This document shows positions 54,958 to 64,000 of a stretch of DNA of 64,000 nucleotides, piece by piece. A model generated the notes under the pieces. That model was not told the DNA's origin and searched no databases. It worked only from the letters and a program-made list of their open reading frames with translations. Source of the DNA: Novosphingobium sp. G106 (GTDB taxonomy: Bacteria; Pseudomonadota; Alphaproteobacteria; Sphingomonadales; Sphingomonadaceae); the NCBI RefSeq assembly GCF_019075875.1, contig NZ_JAHOOZ010000001.1, positions 4,768,501-4,832,500 of the forward strand. Reading direction: 5' to 3'. The position numbers were made by a program, and so were the translations under genes. Positions within the stretch are counted from its first letter, which is position 1, and each line of letters starts with the position of its first letter.

Positions 54958-57477
54958 TCAGTAGCGGACGGTAGCCTGCAGCGCGATGGTGCGCGGCAGC
55001 GTCGGCGTGCCGATGATGTCGGACAGAGCGGCGCAGCCCGCCTGGAACGCAGCGGTGCAGCTCGTCTGGGTCGTGCCCTTGCCGCTGCCGGTGCCGGTGC
55101 GGTCGATGCCGTTGATCAGGTTGCGCTTGTCGGTGAGGTTGCGGCCGATCACCGCAAACTCCCAACGCTTGTCTTCCGAGAAGAACCGCAGCGTCGCGTC
55201 GAGCTTGGCATAAGCGCTCTGGTAGGCGAGCGGCTGGTAGTTGGTCCCGTACTCGTAGGCGCCCGAGTAGGAGCCGTCGACCGAGAGGCCCATCATCAGC
55301 CCATTGGTGACCAGCGTCTCGTAATAGCCGCCGAAAGTCGCGGCGAATTCGGGCGCCTTGCGCAGGCGCTGACCCGAAAGATTCTGCGCAGTGTAAATGC
55401 CGGTGGCCGTGTTCTGCACGAGGTTGCAGCCCAGCGCGAAGGTTTGGCCATTGTAGCAATCGGCATTGTCGAACTTGCGGTACTTGGCGTCGTTGAAGGC
55501 CCCCGTCGCGTGCAGGCTTAGGCCAGGTATCGCGTTCGGGCTGTAGCGCAATTCTGCCTCGATGCCGCGGACCCGCGCCGAACCCGCGTTCTGCAGGCGG
55601 AAGGCGCGACTGATCGTGTCGAACACCGAAACCTGGAAGCCCTTGTAGTCGTACCAGTAGCCGGTCAGGTTGAAGGTCACCTGGCGATTGGCGAAGCGCG
55701 ACTTGAGGCCCAGCTCGCCGCCCTTGACGTGTTCGGGCAGGAAGATCTGGCCTTGCGCCCGCCGGGCGGAAGCTGCCGCAACCTGCGCCGCCGTCGCGGT
55801 GGGCGAGGCGAAGATGGCGCCGCCGGTATAGCCCGCGTCGAAGCCGCCTGACTTGAAGCCTTCCTTGTACGAGGCGAACAGCATGATGTCGGTCGCCGGC
55901 TTCCAGGTGACGGTGATTTCCGGCGAGAAATCGTTGTACGACAGGCGCGGATTGGGGCCGCCGCGATAGTCGGGCAGCTTGGTCACGTCGACGCCGGGCA
56001 AATAGACGCCCGCCGAAGTCTGTGCGACGGTGTAGTCGAGCAGATTCTTGACCTCGTGCGTGTAACGCGCGCCTGCCGTGAGCTGGATCTGGTCCGTGGC
56101 GTCCAAGATGAGCTGGCCGAAGCCCGAATAGCTTTCCTGCTTCTGGTGCGTCGATTCGATCGGCAGGCGGGTGTTGGCCGGCACGGGCGTGGCGGGAAGC
56201 GCGGGCGACAGCGTCGCAACGAACGGCTGGACGATGATCGTCGAGGTGAAGAGTTTGCGATCCTCATAGAAGCCGCCGGCGAGGAAGTTGATCGGCCCGT
56301 CGAAGGATGAGGCCAGGCGCAGTTCCTGGGTGACCTGGTCGCTCGAGAAGCCCACGGCGAATACGTTGTTGGAGTAGGGGCCGTAACCGCCGTTCGAGGT
56401 CAGGTCTTCGGTGATCCGGTAATAGCCGGTGACCGAGGTCAGCTTCAGCGTGTCGGTGACGTTCCAGTCGAGCTGGCCGCTCAGCAGCGTCTGGTTGTTG
56501 GTGCGGCTGCCGTTCGGGTTCTTGAACAGCGGGCTCACCGCCATGGTCGAAGGCAGGATCTGCGAGATCAGGATGTGGCCGTCGTTTCTGCAGTTCGCAG
56601 GCGTCTCGCCGGGGCGCTGCGGCGTGCCATAGGGGCAGCCGGTGATGTCCGAGAAGTTCGAGGAGCCGCCGATCATGTCGGTATCGGTGAAGGTCGCCTT
56701 GAGCCGCACCGAGACGCGGTCCGAGGGCTTCCAGGTCAATGTGCCGCGGAAGAACAGTTCCTTCTGGTCGGGGAAGCGGCTGATATCCATGGGGATCGTG
56801 CCCGGGCCGGTCGGCGTGTCGATCTTCATGTAGCCGTCCATGTCCGAATAGCGTGCGGCGAGGCGGAGGCCAACGGTGTCGGACAGCGGCGTCGAGAACA
56901 TGCCCTCGACGTATTTCTCGCGCGCGGTGAACTCGTAGCCGCCGCGGAGCATGGCTTCCATGCGCTCGCCCGGATCGGCCGTGGTCAGCGAGATGATGCC
57001 GCCCGGGCTGTTCTTGCCGAAGAACAGCGCCTGCGGGCCGCGCAGCACTTCGATCTGCTTGAGGTCCAGCTGAGCGGCGCGCAGGATCTGCGCGGAACTG
57101 ATCGGCACGCCGTCGACGTTCGAGGACACGGCCTGGTCGATGAAAGCCATAGAATCGCCCGAGCCGATACCGCGCAGCGAGATCGTGCCGCCCATCGCGC
57201 CCGACGATTCACCCGTATAGAGCCCTGGGGTCAGCGACTGGATCGAAGCGACGCCCTTGACGCCGTAACGGTCGAGCAGCGCGTCGTTGAGCACGGTCAG
57301 CGCGACGGGGGTTTCCTGCGCGGTCTCCTGTCGGCGGCGGGCGGTGACGATGATGTCGCCTTCGCCGGATACTTCGCCAGCCTGCGGCTCGGCATCGGAC
57401 TTCTGCGCTAGTGCCGGTGTTGCGCCGATAGTTGCGAGCAGCGTGCAACCGCTCAGGAACCAGTTCTTGCACCTCAT
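54958..57477 (-). CDS. TonB-dependent receptor
   Basis: 839-residue outer-membrane beta-barrel. Signal peptide (MRCKNWFLSGC..ALAQ, about 25 residues), plug domain beginning GEGDIIVTARRRQETAQETPVAL and continuing through LRGIGSGD and VDGVPI, then a barrel ending in an aromatic residue (TVRY). No N-terminal signalling domain, so not coupled to an anti-sigma factor. Imports a large or hydrophobic ligand with TonB energy; may serve the catabolic clusters on either side. AAGGAGGAAATGGG precedes the ATG. Confidence 0.92.
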   Translation of the reverse strand: MRCKNWFLSGCTLLATIGATPALAQKSDAEPQAGEVSGEGDIIVTARRRQETAQETPVALTVLNDALLDRYGVKGVASIQSLTPGLYTGESSGAMGGTISLRGIGSGDSMAFIDQAVSSNVDGVPISSAQILRAAQLDLKQIEVLRGPQALFFGKNSPGGIISLTTADPGERMEAMLRGGYEFTAREKYVEGMFSTPLSDTVGLRLAARYSDMDGYMKIDTPTGPGTIPMDISRFPDQKELFFRGTLTWKPSDRVSVRLKATFTDTDMIGGSSNFSDITGCPYGTPQRPGETPANCRNDGHILISQILPSTMAVSPLFKNPNGSRTNNQTLLSGQLDWNVTDTLKLTSVTGYYRITEDLTSNGGYGPYSNNVFAVGFSSDQVTQELRLASSFDGPINFLAGGFYEDRKLFTSTIIVQPFVATLSPALPATPVPANTRLPIESTHQKQESYSGFGQLILDATDQIQLTAGARYTHEVKNLLDYTVAQTSAGVYLPGVDVTKLPDYRGGPNPRLSYNDFSPEITVTWKPATDIMLFASYKEGFKSGGFDAGYTGGAIFASPTATAAQVAAASARRAQGQIFLPEHVKGGELGLKSRFANRQVTFNLTGYWYDYKGFQVSVFDTISRAFRLQNAGSARVRGIEAELRYSPNAIPGLSLHATGAFNDAKYRKFDNADCYNGQTFALGCNLVQNTATGIYTAQNLSGQRLRKAPEFAATFGGYYETLVTNGLMMGLSVDGSYSGAYEYGTNYQPLAYQSAYAKLDATLRFFSEDKRWEFAVIGRNLTDKRNLINGIDRTGTGSGKGTTQTSCTAAFQAGCAALSDIIGTPTLPRTIALQATVRY

Positions 57478-57762
57478 CCCATTTCCTCCTTGGCAATCGT
57501 TCTTGTTTTGCATCGCTCGCGCGGCGGTTCCTTGACCTTGCGCAAAGTTACCGCGAGCAAAAACCCGCGGCATTAGTCTGTCGATGTTCAATCAGTCGCG
57601 GGCATCCGGCCTATTTTCGCCTACCGGTCAGCGCGACGGATCGCTCCAAGTCTCATCCCTTGGGGACATGTTCCTAAGAGGCTGAATGATACGCGGCAAT
57701 ATCCTATGGACGATTTTTGGAACCGAAGAGCTCGACTGTGCCCATATTGCAACGGCGGGCCG

Positions 57763-58545
57763 TTATCCGCCCAGTTGCGTCGTCAGCGTCTGGGCCGCGC
57801 CGAGCAGCGCCTGTTCGAGTTCGGGTAGGCCGCTGCGCTTCAGGGCGGAGCCGAGGCCGATGGCGACGAGCGCGTGGCTTGGGCGTCCGACCGCTTTCCA
57901 TACCGGCGCAGCGAGGACGGTCACGCCCGCGATGTAATGGCCCTCGTCGATGCCGAAGCCCTGGGCGCGGGTCTGGGCGACCTGTTCCTTCCATTCGTCG
58001 AAGCTCGGAGGGTCGTCCCACCGCAGAGGCTTGAAACGGGCCTCGAGCTGGGCCTCGGGATAGTCGCCGAAGGCGGCGATGCAGCGACCAGTGGCGCTGA
58101 TAAGCGCGGGGAAGCGGCTGCCGACCTGGACACTGACCTGGAACGCGCCGGCCTGCGACACGGCAACCGCGATGATCCGGTCGAGCCCGAAGATCTGCAC
58201 GGCGAGCATGGTCACGCCGAACTTCTGAGCCAGCCGGTCGAGCGCGGGTTGGGCGAGGTCGGGCACTTCGTCGCGTCGCAGCCATTGCCGCGCGAGCGTC
58301 AGCACGCCGGCGTCCAGCGCATAGCGCTTGGTGTCGGCGTCGAACGAGACCAGCCCCTCGGCCACCAGCGCGCGCAGCACGTAAAGGCAGGTCGACGGGA
58401 CCAGGCCGAGTTCGCGCGCGATCGGCTGGAGGCCGAGAGGCACTTCGCTCTTACCCAGCAGGCGCAGCACCGCCGCTGCTCGCGAGATGGCGGGGGCCTT
58501 GCTGTCCTTTACGGCCTTGGCGAGTTGGGCTTCAGGGTCATTCAT
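57763..58545 (-). CDS. IclR family transcriptional regulator
   Basis: 260 residues: winged helix-turn-helix at the N-terminus (ISRAAAVLRLLGKSEVPLGLQPIARELGLVPSTC) and an IclR effector domain. Its own start codon is embedded in ATTCAATATATTGAAT. Divergent from the acyl-CoA ligase operon, which it likely controls together with the TonB receptor downstream. Confidence 0.9.
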   Translation of the reverse strand: MNDPEAQLAKAVKDSKAPAISRAAAVLRLLGKSEVPLGLQPIARELGLVPSTCLYVLRALVAEGLVSFDADTKRYALDAGVLTLARQWLRRDEVPDLAQPALDRLAQKFGVTMLAVQIFGLDRIIAVAVSQAGAFQVSVQVGSRFPALISATGRCIAAFGDYPEAQLEARFKPLRWDDPPSFDEWKEQVAQTRAQGFGIDEGHYIAGVTVLAAPVWKAVGRPSHALVAIGLGSALKRSGLPELEQALLGAAQTLTTQLGG

Positions 58546-58559
58546 TCAATATATTGAAT
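58544..58559. promoter_or_regulatory. Perfect palindrome ATTCAATATATTGAAT at IclR start
   Basis: Sixteen-base perfect dyad in the divergent region between the IclR gene and the acyl-CoA ligase gene, overlapping the IclR ATG at 58543-58545. Confidence 0.65.
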
Positions 58560-58664
58560 ACCATTCTATATTTGCAATAGCAAGCGCGATCTGGCATTTG
58601 CCCTCTCGTCCGGGCGGTGACACGATCTGCTCGCCTGCAGAAAACAAATGATTTTGGTGGACCG

Positions 58665-60242
58665 ATGCCCAAGCTGACCGAAATGACGAGCTATTCGGAC
58701 GCCCAGGCGCATGCCAATTCGGCCGCGCTATGGGAGCTGTTCGACGGCGACCGCGAGCATCTGAACATCGCGCACGAATGCATCACCCGGCACGCCGACG
58801 GTTCGGGCCGCGCCGCCGTGCGCATCGCTCATGCCGACGGCAGCGACGAAATCCTGAGCTTCGACACGATCTCGGCCGGCGCCGCGCAGTTCGCCCACTG
58901 GCTCGACGCCCAGGGCATCCAGCAGGGCGACCGTATCGCCTTCATGCTCGAGCCGAGCCTGCCCTTCTACGTCTGCCTGTTCGGCGCGATGCAGACGGGT
59001 GCGATCTCGGTGCCGCTGTTCACGCTTTTCGGCCCCGATGCGCTGCGCCTGCGCGTCGGCGATTGCAACCCGACGATCCTGATCACCAATGCGGAAAAGG
59101 CCGAGCTTGCCCGCGGTGCGGTCAATGTCGACGGCAGCCCGCGCGTCGTGGTCGCCGACCAGGGCCTGCTCGACGAGATCAAGCAGTACCCGGAGACCTA
59201 TACGCCGAAGACCAAGGCCAACGACATGGCCGTCTTCCAGTACACCAGCGGCACCACGCGCGAGCTGCCCGAGGCGGTCAAGCATTCGCATCGCACGCTC
59301 GTCACGCTGATGTTCGCGGCGCTCTACGGCACCGGCATCCGCCCGGGCGACGAGTTCTTCTGTCCGTCGAGCCCGGCCTGGGGCCACGGCCTGTGGCATG
59401 GTACGCTCGCCCCGCTCGCGATGGGCGTGACAACGGGCACTTTCGCCGGGCGCTTCGATCCGGTCCGCCTGATGAAGGGCCTCGACGATTTCGGCATCAC
59501 CAATATGTCGGCCGCGGCGACCCACTACCGGATGATGAAGAACTCCGGGAAGGGCGGCGACTACACGTTCCACTTCAAGAAGCTGAGTTACACCGGCGAG
59601 CCGATCGACCCGGCGACGCTCGAATGGGTCGACGAGTATTTCAAGGTCCCGGCCTGCTCGATGTACGGCACGACCGAGATCGGCGTCGTGCTGGTCAACT
59701 ATCCGGGCGCCGAGGACTTCCATGTGAAGCCCGGCTCGCTCGGCAAGCCCGTTCCGGGACAGAAGCTGGAAGTGCAACGCCCCGACGGGTCGCAAACCGA
59801 CGCGGGTGAGATCGGTGAACTGATGCTCTGGCGTGGTGGCGGGTGGATGACCACCAAGGATCGCGCCAAGACCGATGCAGACGGCTACTTCTACCACTGC
59901 GGCCGCGCCGACGACGTGATCATCTCGGCCGGCTGGACGATGTCTGCGGTCGAGATCGAGAACACCATGCTGCGCCACGAGAACGTCCTGGAATGCGGCG
60001 TGATCGGCGTGCCCGACGAGAAGCGCGGCCAGGTGGTCAAGGCCTTCGTCGTCGCCAACCGCGAAGGCAGCGACGAGTTCACCAAGGAACTGCAGGACTT
60101 CACCCGGGAACGCCTGGCCCAGCACGAGTTCCCACGGATCGTCGAATACGTATCCGAATTGCCCAAGAACCCCGCCGGCAAGGTGCACCGCAAGATGCTC
60201 CGAGACCAGGAAGCCGCGAAAGCGGCGGCCTTGGCCGGATGA
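58665..60242 (+). CDS. Acyl-CoA synthetase (AMP-binding)
   Basis: 525 residues of the ANL superfamily. ATP motif YTSGTT at 193-198, followed by an unusual RELPEAVKHSH instead of the common G-x-PK; YGTTEIG, the RADDVI hinge with Asp, and the catalytic lysine in NPAGKVHR (about residue 511) are normal. Activates a carboxylic acid, probably aryl or branched aliphatic (benzoate-CoA ligase-like branch). First gene of the IclR-linked operon. Confidence 0.87.
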   Translation: MPKLTEMTSYSDAQAHANSAALWELFDGDREHLNIAHECITRHADGSGRAAVRIAHADGSDEILSFDTISAGAAQFAHWLDAQGIQQGDRIAFMLEPSLPFYVCLFGAMQTGAISVPLFTLFGPDALRLRVGDCNPTILITNAEKAELARGAVNVDGSPRVVVADQGLLDEIKQYPETYTPKTKANDMAVFQYTSGTTRELPEAVKHSHRTLVTLMFAALYGTGIRPGDEFFCPSSPAWGHGLWHGTLAPLAMGVTTGTFAGRFDPVRLMKGLDDFGITNMSAAATHYRMMKNSGKGGDYTFHFKKLSYTGEPIDPATLEWVDEYFKVPACSMYGTTEIGVVLVNYPGAEDFHVKPGSLGKPVPGQKLEVQRPDGSQTDAGEIGELMLWRGGGWMTTKDRAKTDADGYFYHCGRADDVIISAGWTMSAVEIENTMLRHENVLECGVIGVPDEKRGQVVKAFVVANREGSDEFTKELQDFTRERLAQHEFPRIVEYVSELPKNPAGKVHRKMLRDQEAAKAAALAG

Positions 60243-60257
60243 CCTTTTACCCGTCCC

Positions 60258-60341
60258 CGTCATCCCGGGCTTGACCCGGGACCCCGCTTTTTTCCGCGAC
60301 GTCGCAAGGAAGCGGGACCCCGGATCAAGTCCGGGGAGACG
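60258..60341. repeat. Dispersed palindromic repeat (CGTCATCCCGGGCTTG family)
   Basis: Arms 60258-60290 and 60310-60341 are inverted copies with several mismatches (CGTCATCCCGGGCTTGACCC against the inverted GTCTCCCCGGACTTGATCCG), enclosing a short loop. Located between the ligase and the hotdog gene. Confidence 0.75.
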
Positions 60342-60379
60342 GACCAGAGATTTGAATTCAGGATTTAGGAGAAGAGACA

Positions 60380-61504
60380 ATGGCAGCCAAATTCCCCAAG
60401 ATCACCGAGGAAGGCCTTGCCTCCCTGCGCCAGCGCATCGGCGTGCGCATCGAGAACACGGTCGAGCCTTGGAACTACGAAGCTTCGCGCGACGCGATCC
60501 GCCACTATGCCCACGGCATCGGTGACGACAACCGCCTGTGGACCGATCCCGACTACGCGAAGAACACGCAGTACGGTAACATCGTTGCGCTGCCGAGCTT
60601 CCTGTTCTCGACCAACCGTATCATCTCTGGCTACTCGGGCGGCCTCTCGGGCGTCCACGCGATGTGGGCCGGCGCCGACTGGACCTGGCACAAGCCCGTC
60701 CTGCGCAACGACGTGATCTCGTCGGAAGCGCACCTCAAGGACCTGGTCGAGCACCAGACCAAGTTTGCCGGCCGCTCGTTCCAGCAGATCTACCACGTCG
60801 ACTTCTACAACCAGCACGGCGACCACGTCGCCGGCGCGGACAGCTGGGTCTTCCGTACCGACCGCGACGAAGCGCGCGAGCGCGGCACGAAGTACACCGA
60901 AGCCCGCGGCCGCGTTGAGCCCTTCACCGAAGAGCAGCTGGCCGAGTTCTCCGAATACTACGCGAACGAGGAAGTCCGCGGCGCGACCCCGCGCTATTGG
61001 GAAGACGTGCAGGTTGGCGACACCCTACCGCGCATGATCAAGGGGCCGATGACGGTCACCGGCTTCATCGCCTATGCCCAGGGCTGGGGCGGCCTCTACA
61101 TCCGCGCCAACAAGATGGCGTGGAAGATGCAGGTTGCGCACCCGGGTCTCGGCATCAAGAACCGCTTCAATGTGCCCGACTGCCCCGAGCGCGTGCACTG
61201 GGACGAGGACTTCGCCCTCGAGGTCGGCGCCCCGGGCGCTTACGACTACGGCCCAGAGCGCTGCTCGTGGCTGACGCACCAGATGACCAACTGGATCGGC
61301 GACGATGGCTTCCTGCACAAGTCGAGCTGCCAGATCCGCCGCCACAACCCGGACGGCGACGTGATCTTCATCGACGGCACGGTCACCAAGAAGTTCGAAG
61401 AGAACGGCAAGAAGTACGTCGAGGTCGAACAGAAGGCGACGACGCATCGCGGCGAGCTTTCGGCCTTCGGTACTTCGGTTGCTCAGCTGCCCACCAAGGG
61501 CTGA
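60380..61504 (+). CDS. Acyl dehydratase, double-hotdog (MaoC-like)
   Basis: 374 residues: an N-terminal FAS1-type dehydratase half (EPWNYEASRDAIRHYAHGIGDDNRLW) and a second half with VGDTLPRMIKGPMTVTGFIAYAQG. The N-half has the Asp-x4-His pattern of R-hydratases only weakly, so its catalytic status is uncertain. Expected to hydrate or dehydrate acyl-CoA; placed between ligase and CoA-transferase. ATG at 60380 preceded by AGGAGAAGAG. Confidence 0.82.
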   Translation: MAAKFPKITEEGLASLRQRIGVRIENTVEPWNYEASRDAIRHYAHGIGDDNRLWTDPDYAKNTQYGNIVALPSFLFSTNRIISGYSGGLSGVHAMWAGADWTWHKPVLRNDVISSEAHLKDLVEHQTKFAGRSFQQIYHVDFYNQHGDHVAGADSWVFRTDRDEARERGTKYTEARGRVEPFTEEQLAEFSEYYANEEVRGATPRYWEDVQVGDTLPRMIKGPMTVTGFIAYAQGWGGLYIRANKMAWKMQVAHPGLGIKNRFNVPDCPERVHWDEDFALEVGAPGAYDYGPERCSWLTHQMTNWIGDDGFLHKSSCQIRRHNPDGDVIFIDGTVTKKFEENGKKYVEVEQKATTHRGELSAFGTSVAQLPTKG

Positions 61505-61637
61505 GCCCATACCAGATCGTCACGCCCTCCCGGTCGCGCTTCTCGCGCGGCCGGGATCGGTCGTTTCAGGCCACCTCGTCTTCGCGCCGGCGAGGATTGA
61601 GATAGACCCTCAAGGGGCATAGAGCGCGGGAGAGCTT

Positions 61638-62855
61638 ATGACAGATACCGAAACTCCCGCTCCTTCCTGGCCCGGCCCGCTTGCGGGCATCCGCGTGCTC
61701 GATTTCACCCGCGTGCTTGCCGGGCCGGCCGCGAGCCTCGCGCTGGCCGATCTAGGTGCCGAGGTGATCAAGATCGAACCGCCGGGCAGCGGTGACGAGA
61801 CGCGCGACTTCCCGCCGATCCGCGAGGGCGAGAGCCACTATTTCCTCAGCATCAACCGCGGCAAGAAGAGCATCGTCATCGATCTCAAGTCTGAAGCCGG
61901 TCTGGCCCTGGCACGGGACCTGGCGGCGAAATGCGACATCGTGGTCGAGAACTACCGCCCCGGCGTGATGGACCGCCTGGGCCTTGGCTACGAGGCGCTC
62001 TCGGCGGCCAATCCCAAGCTCATCTACTGCGCGATCTCGGGCTACGGCCAGACCGGACCGCTCAAGGACCGCCCTTCGTTCGACATCGTGCTCCAGGCCA
62101 TGTCGGGCGCGCTTAGTGTCAATGGCGAGCCGGGGCAGCAGCCGACCAAGCTCGGCATTCCGCTCGGCGATCTCGTCGGCGGGATCAATGGTCCCATTGC
62201 GATCCTCGCCGCGCTGCATGAGCGCAATACGACCGGGCGAGGACGCTATATCGACATCAGCCTGATGGACGGCCTCGTTGGCATGCTCGGCTACATCGCC
62301 CAGCTCGCCTGGTTCAACGGCGAGGATCCCAAGCCGCAGGGTTCGCAACACCCCAACCTCGTGCCCTACGGCGCCTTCCCGGCAAAGGACGGCTCGATCA
62401 TCGTCGCCTGCCTGACGAACAGTTTCTGGGGTAAGATCTGCGACGCGCTCGGTTGCCCCGAGAACACCGCCGATCCGCGCTACGATTCGATCACCAAGCG
62501 CCGCGAGGCCCGCGTCGAGGTCAACGCGATCGTCTCCGCCTTCACGCAGGACAAGACGGTCGCCGAGCTGATCGAGCTGTTCACGAAGTATGAGGTGCCC
62601 CACGCGCCGATCCTCGGCGTGACCGAGGCGCTGTCGCAGCCGCAGACCGTGGCGCGCGAGATGGTGGTCGAGGTCGATCACCCGGTGTTGGGCACGATCC
62701 CGATCGTCAACCGCCCGATCAAGTTCGACGAGAAGCAGCCCAAGCCGGCCGCGCCGCCGGTGCTTGGGCAGCACACCGACGCGATCCTGGCCGAGGTGCT
62801 GGGGCTGACCGCGGAGCAGATTGCCGAATTGCGCAGCGGCGGGGCCGTAGCCTAA
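61638..62855 (+). CDS. CaiB/BaiF family CoA-transferase
   Basis: 405-residue class III CoA-transferase. GIRVLDFTRVLAGPAASLALADLGAEVIKIEPP is the family N-terminus, and the GISGYGQTGP plus LSVNGEPGQQP region and the catalytic Asp region follow. Moves CoA between carboxylates, feeding or replacing the ligase. 133 bases after the hotdog gene, likely the same operon. Confidence 0.92.
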   Translation: MTDTETPAPSWPGPLAGIRVLDFTRVLAGPAASLALADLGAEVIKIEPPGSGDETRDFPPIREGESHYFLSINRGKKSIVIDLKSEAGLALARDLAAKCDIVVENYRPGVMDRLGLGYEALSAANPKLIYCAISGYGQTGPLKDRPSFDIVLQAMSGALSVNGEPGQQPTKLGIPLGDLVGGINGPIAILAALHERNTTGRGRYIDISLMDGLVGMLGYIAQLAWFNGEDPKPQGSQHPNLVPYGAFPAKDGSIIVACLTNSFWGKICDALGCPENTADPRYDSITKRREARVEVNAIVSAFTQDKTVAELIELFTKYEVPHAPILGVTEALSQPQTVAREMVVEVDHPVLGTIPIVNRPIKFDEKQPKPAAPPVLGQHTDAILAEVLGLTAEQIAELRSGGAVA

Positions 62856-62867
62856 CCACACTTGCCT

Positions 62868-62971
62868 CGTCGCCCCTGCGCAGGCAGGGGCCTAGATAGG
62901 CTCTCCTCGTCGACCCACCGTCGGCATCAGGACGAGATGTCAGATGGGCCCCTGCCTGCGCAGGGGCGACG
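62868..62971. repeat. Dispersed palindromic repeat (CGTCGCCCCTGCG family)
   Basis: Perfect 25-base inverted arms 62868-62892 and 62947-62971 (CGTCGCCCCTGCGCAGGCAG and its inverse), 54-base loop. Same family as 38471-38570. Confidence 0.85.
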
Positions 62972-62990
62972 AATTGGGAGAACAGGTGCC

Positions 62991-63909
62991 ATGTCCGAAT
63001 TGCGTTTCGACGACCGCGTTGCCGTGATCACGGGCGGGGGGCAGGGGGCTCGGCCGCGCCTATGCGCTGCTGCTGGCCTCGCGCGGCGCGAAGATCGTCG
63101 TCAACGATCCGGGCGTCTCGATGTCGGGTGATGCCACCGAAGAAGGCCCGGCCGATGCACTGGTCGCAGAAATCCGCGCTGCGGGCGGCCAGGCCGTCGC
63201 CAGCCTCGACAGCGTCGCCACGCCCGAGGGCGCCAGGGCCATCGTCCAGACCGCGCTCGACGCTTTCGGCCGCGTCGACATCCTGATCCACAGCGCCGGC
63301 AACGTCCGCCGCGGTCTGCTGACCGAGATCGCCTACGAGGATTTCGAGTCCGTGGTCTCGGTCCACCTGCGGGGCGCCTTCCACATGGTGCGTGAGTGCT
63401 TCCCGCACATGACCGCGCAGAATTATGGTCGCATCGTCCTGACGGGATCGATCAACGGGCTCTACGGCAAGGCCAACAATGCCAGCTATTCGCTGTGCAA
63501 GGCCGGTTTCATGGGCTTGTCGAACACCGCGGCGATCGAGGGCGCCGAAGCCGGCATCAGGAGCAACGTCATCATCCCCGCCGCCGTGACGCGCATGTCC
63601 GCCGGGATCGACACCAGCCAGTTCCCACCGATGGAGCCCGAGATGGTCGCCCCGGCCGTGGCCTGGCTGTGCCACGAGGACTGCTCGATCTCGGGCGAGA
63701 TGCTGGTCGCGATGGGCGGCCGCGTTGCCCGCGCCTTCATCGCTGAGAGCGAGGGCATCTTCCGCAAGGACTGGACGATCGAGGACGTCGCCGGCGACAT
63801 CGCCGCGATCCGCGCAGCGGAAAAGCCGCTGGTCTTTGCGCCGGCACCCAAGGGCGAGCTCGAGCACCTGCTGTTCGGGTTCGACATGGCGAGGAAGAAC
63901 GGGGCCTAA
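62991..63909 (+). pseudogene. SDR family oxidoreductase with +1 frameshift
   Basis: Begins MSELRFDDRVAVITGGGQG and after a five-G run (63044-63048) shifts frame; with four G it would continue LGRAYALLLASRGAKIVVND and on through HSAGN and YSLCKAG to the stop at 63907-63909. The complete enzyme would have about 305 residues with an added C-terminal part (from about residue 235) beyond the usual SDR length. A homopolymer error is more likely than inactivation. Its stop overlaps the stop of the minus-strand gene at 63906 by four bases. Confidence 0.85.
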
Positions 63910-64000
63910 CCCTTCACGTACCAGTGCCGCGCCCCATCGAGCACTAGCTCGTGGGTATAGTGACTGCCCTCCGGGATGGTTTCGGCCGTAAGCTTGCAGG
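63906..64000 (-). CDS. C-terminal part of an unidentified gene
   Basis: The minus strand reads an open frame from the window edge to a stop at 63906-63908 (ending HYTHELVLDGARHWYVKG). Too short for identification; only base pattern and convergent position next to the SDR support it as coding. Confidence 0.45.
   Translation of the reverse strand, partial: CKLTAETIPEGSHYTHELVLDGARHWYVKG

Overview
The window looks like chromosomal DNA from a high-GC alphaproteobacterium of the order Sphingomonadales (Novosphingobium, Sphingobium or Sphingomonas type). This is inferred from the overall base composition, from a PEP-CTERM protein, a large TonB-dependent receptor, many SnoaL/NTF2-like and short-chain dehydrogenase (SDR) genes, and from dispersed palindromic repeats typical of such genomes. 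Species cannot be fixed from the sequence alone.

Positions 1-6860 are core genes: a queuosine-precursor transporter, argB, a lipoprotein, a YggT protein, folD, a secreted protein, a MarC protein, then on the minus strand a thioredoxin-domain co-chaperone and a LON-substrate-binding-domain protein, ending with tRNA-Gly(GCC).

Positions 6844-14714 are a 7.9 kb integrative element inserted in the 3' end of tRNA-Gly. It carries a tyrosine integrase, a 17-bp attachment core present three times (two direct copies at the ends, one inverted copy inside), a perfect 161-bp inverted repeat bracketing the integrase, and a 1.9-kb, almost perfect inverted duplication of a four-gene cargo module of unknown function. 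Between the two cargo copies lie a broken serine resolvase and a truncated IS21-family element (partial istA, complete istB, right end). The inverted copy of the attachment core is flanked like a regenerated attP. This is the most unusual structure in the window.

Positions 14715-16723 hold an AT-rich gap, a PEP-CTERM protein and an RcnB-like periplasmic protein.

Positions 16934-63909 are mainly catabolic. Minus-strand block 16934-26042: SDRs, a LuxE-like adenylating enzyme, a lipoprotein, an esterase, a flavin monooxygenase of the luciferase-like type, an amidohydrolase and an AraC regulator. Cell-envelope genes follow at 27501-29553. Then come two aldehyde dehydrogenases pointing apart (29556-32584), an operon of aldehyde dehydrogenase, SDR, cytochrome P450, quinone-reductase-like oxidoreductase and DUF2889 protein (32724-38449), a crotonase and CoA-transferase (38580-40581), and a single-chain indolepyruvate ferredoxin oxidoreductase (40800-44276). 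A GbsR/MarR-type regulator diverges from an SDR, two NTF2-like proteins, a zinc alcohol dehydrogenase and a TIM-barrel protein. A LysR regulator diverges from a biotin-dependent acyl-CoA carboxylase (methylcrotonyl-CoA type) with MaoC and NTF2-like proteins. A TonB receptor and an IclR regulator precede an acyl-CoA ligase, hotdog dehydratase, CoA-transferase and SDR.

Together the genes suggest uptake of a hydrophobic or terpenoid/aromatic-like compound, oxidation by P450 and flavin enzymes, alcohol-to-acid conversion by SDRs and aldehyde dehydrogenases, CoA activation, and beta-oxidation-like steps or carboxylation. The substrate cannot be named from sequence. Two SDR genes carry apparent +1 G insertions in G runs, which look more like sequencing errors than real mutations.
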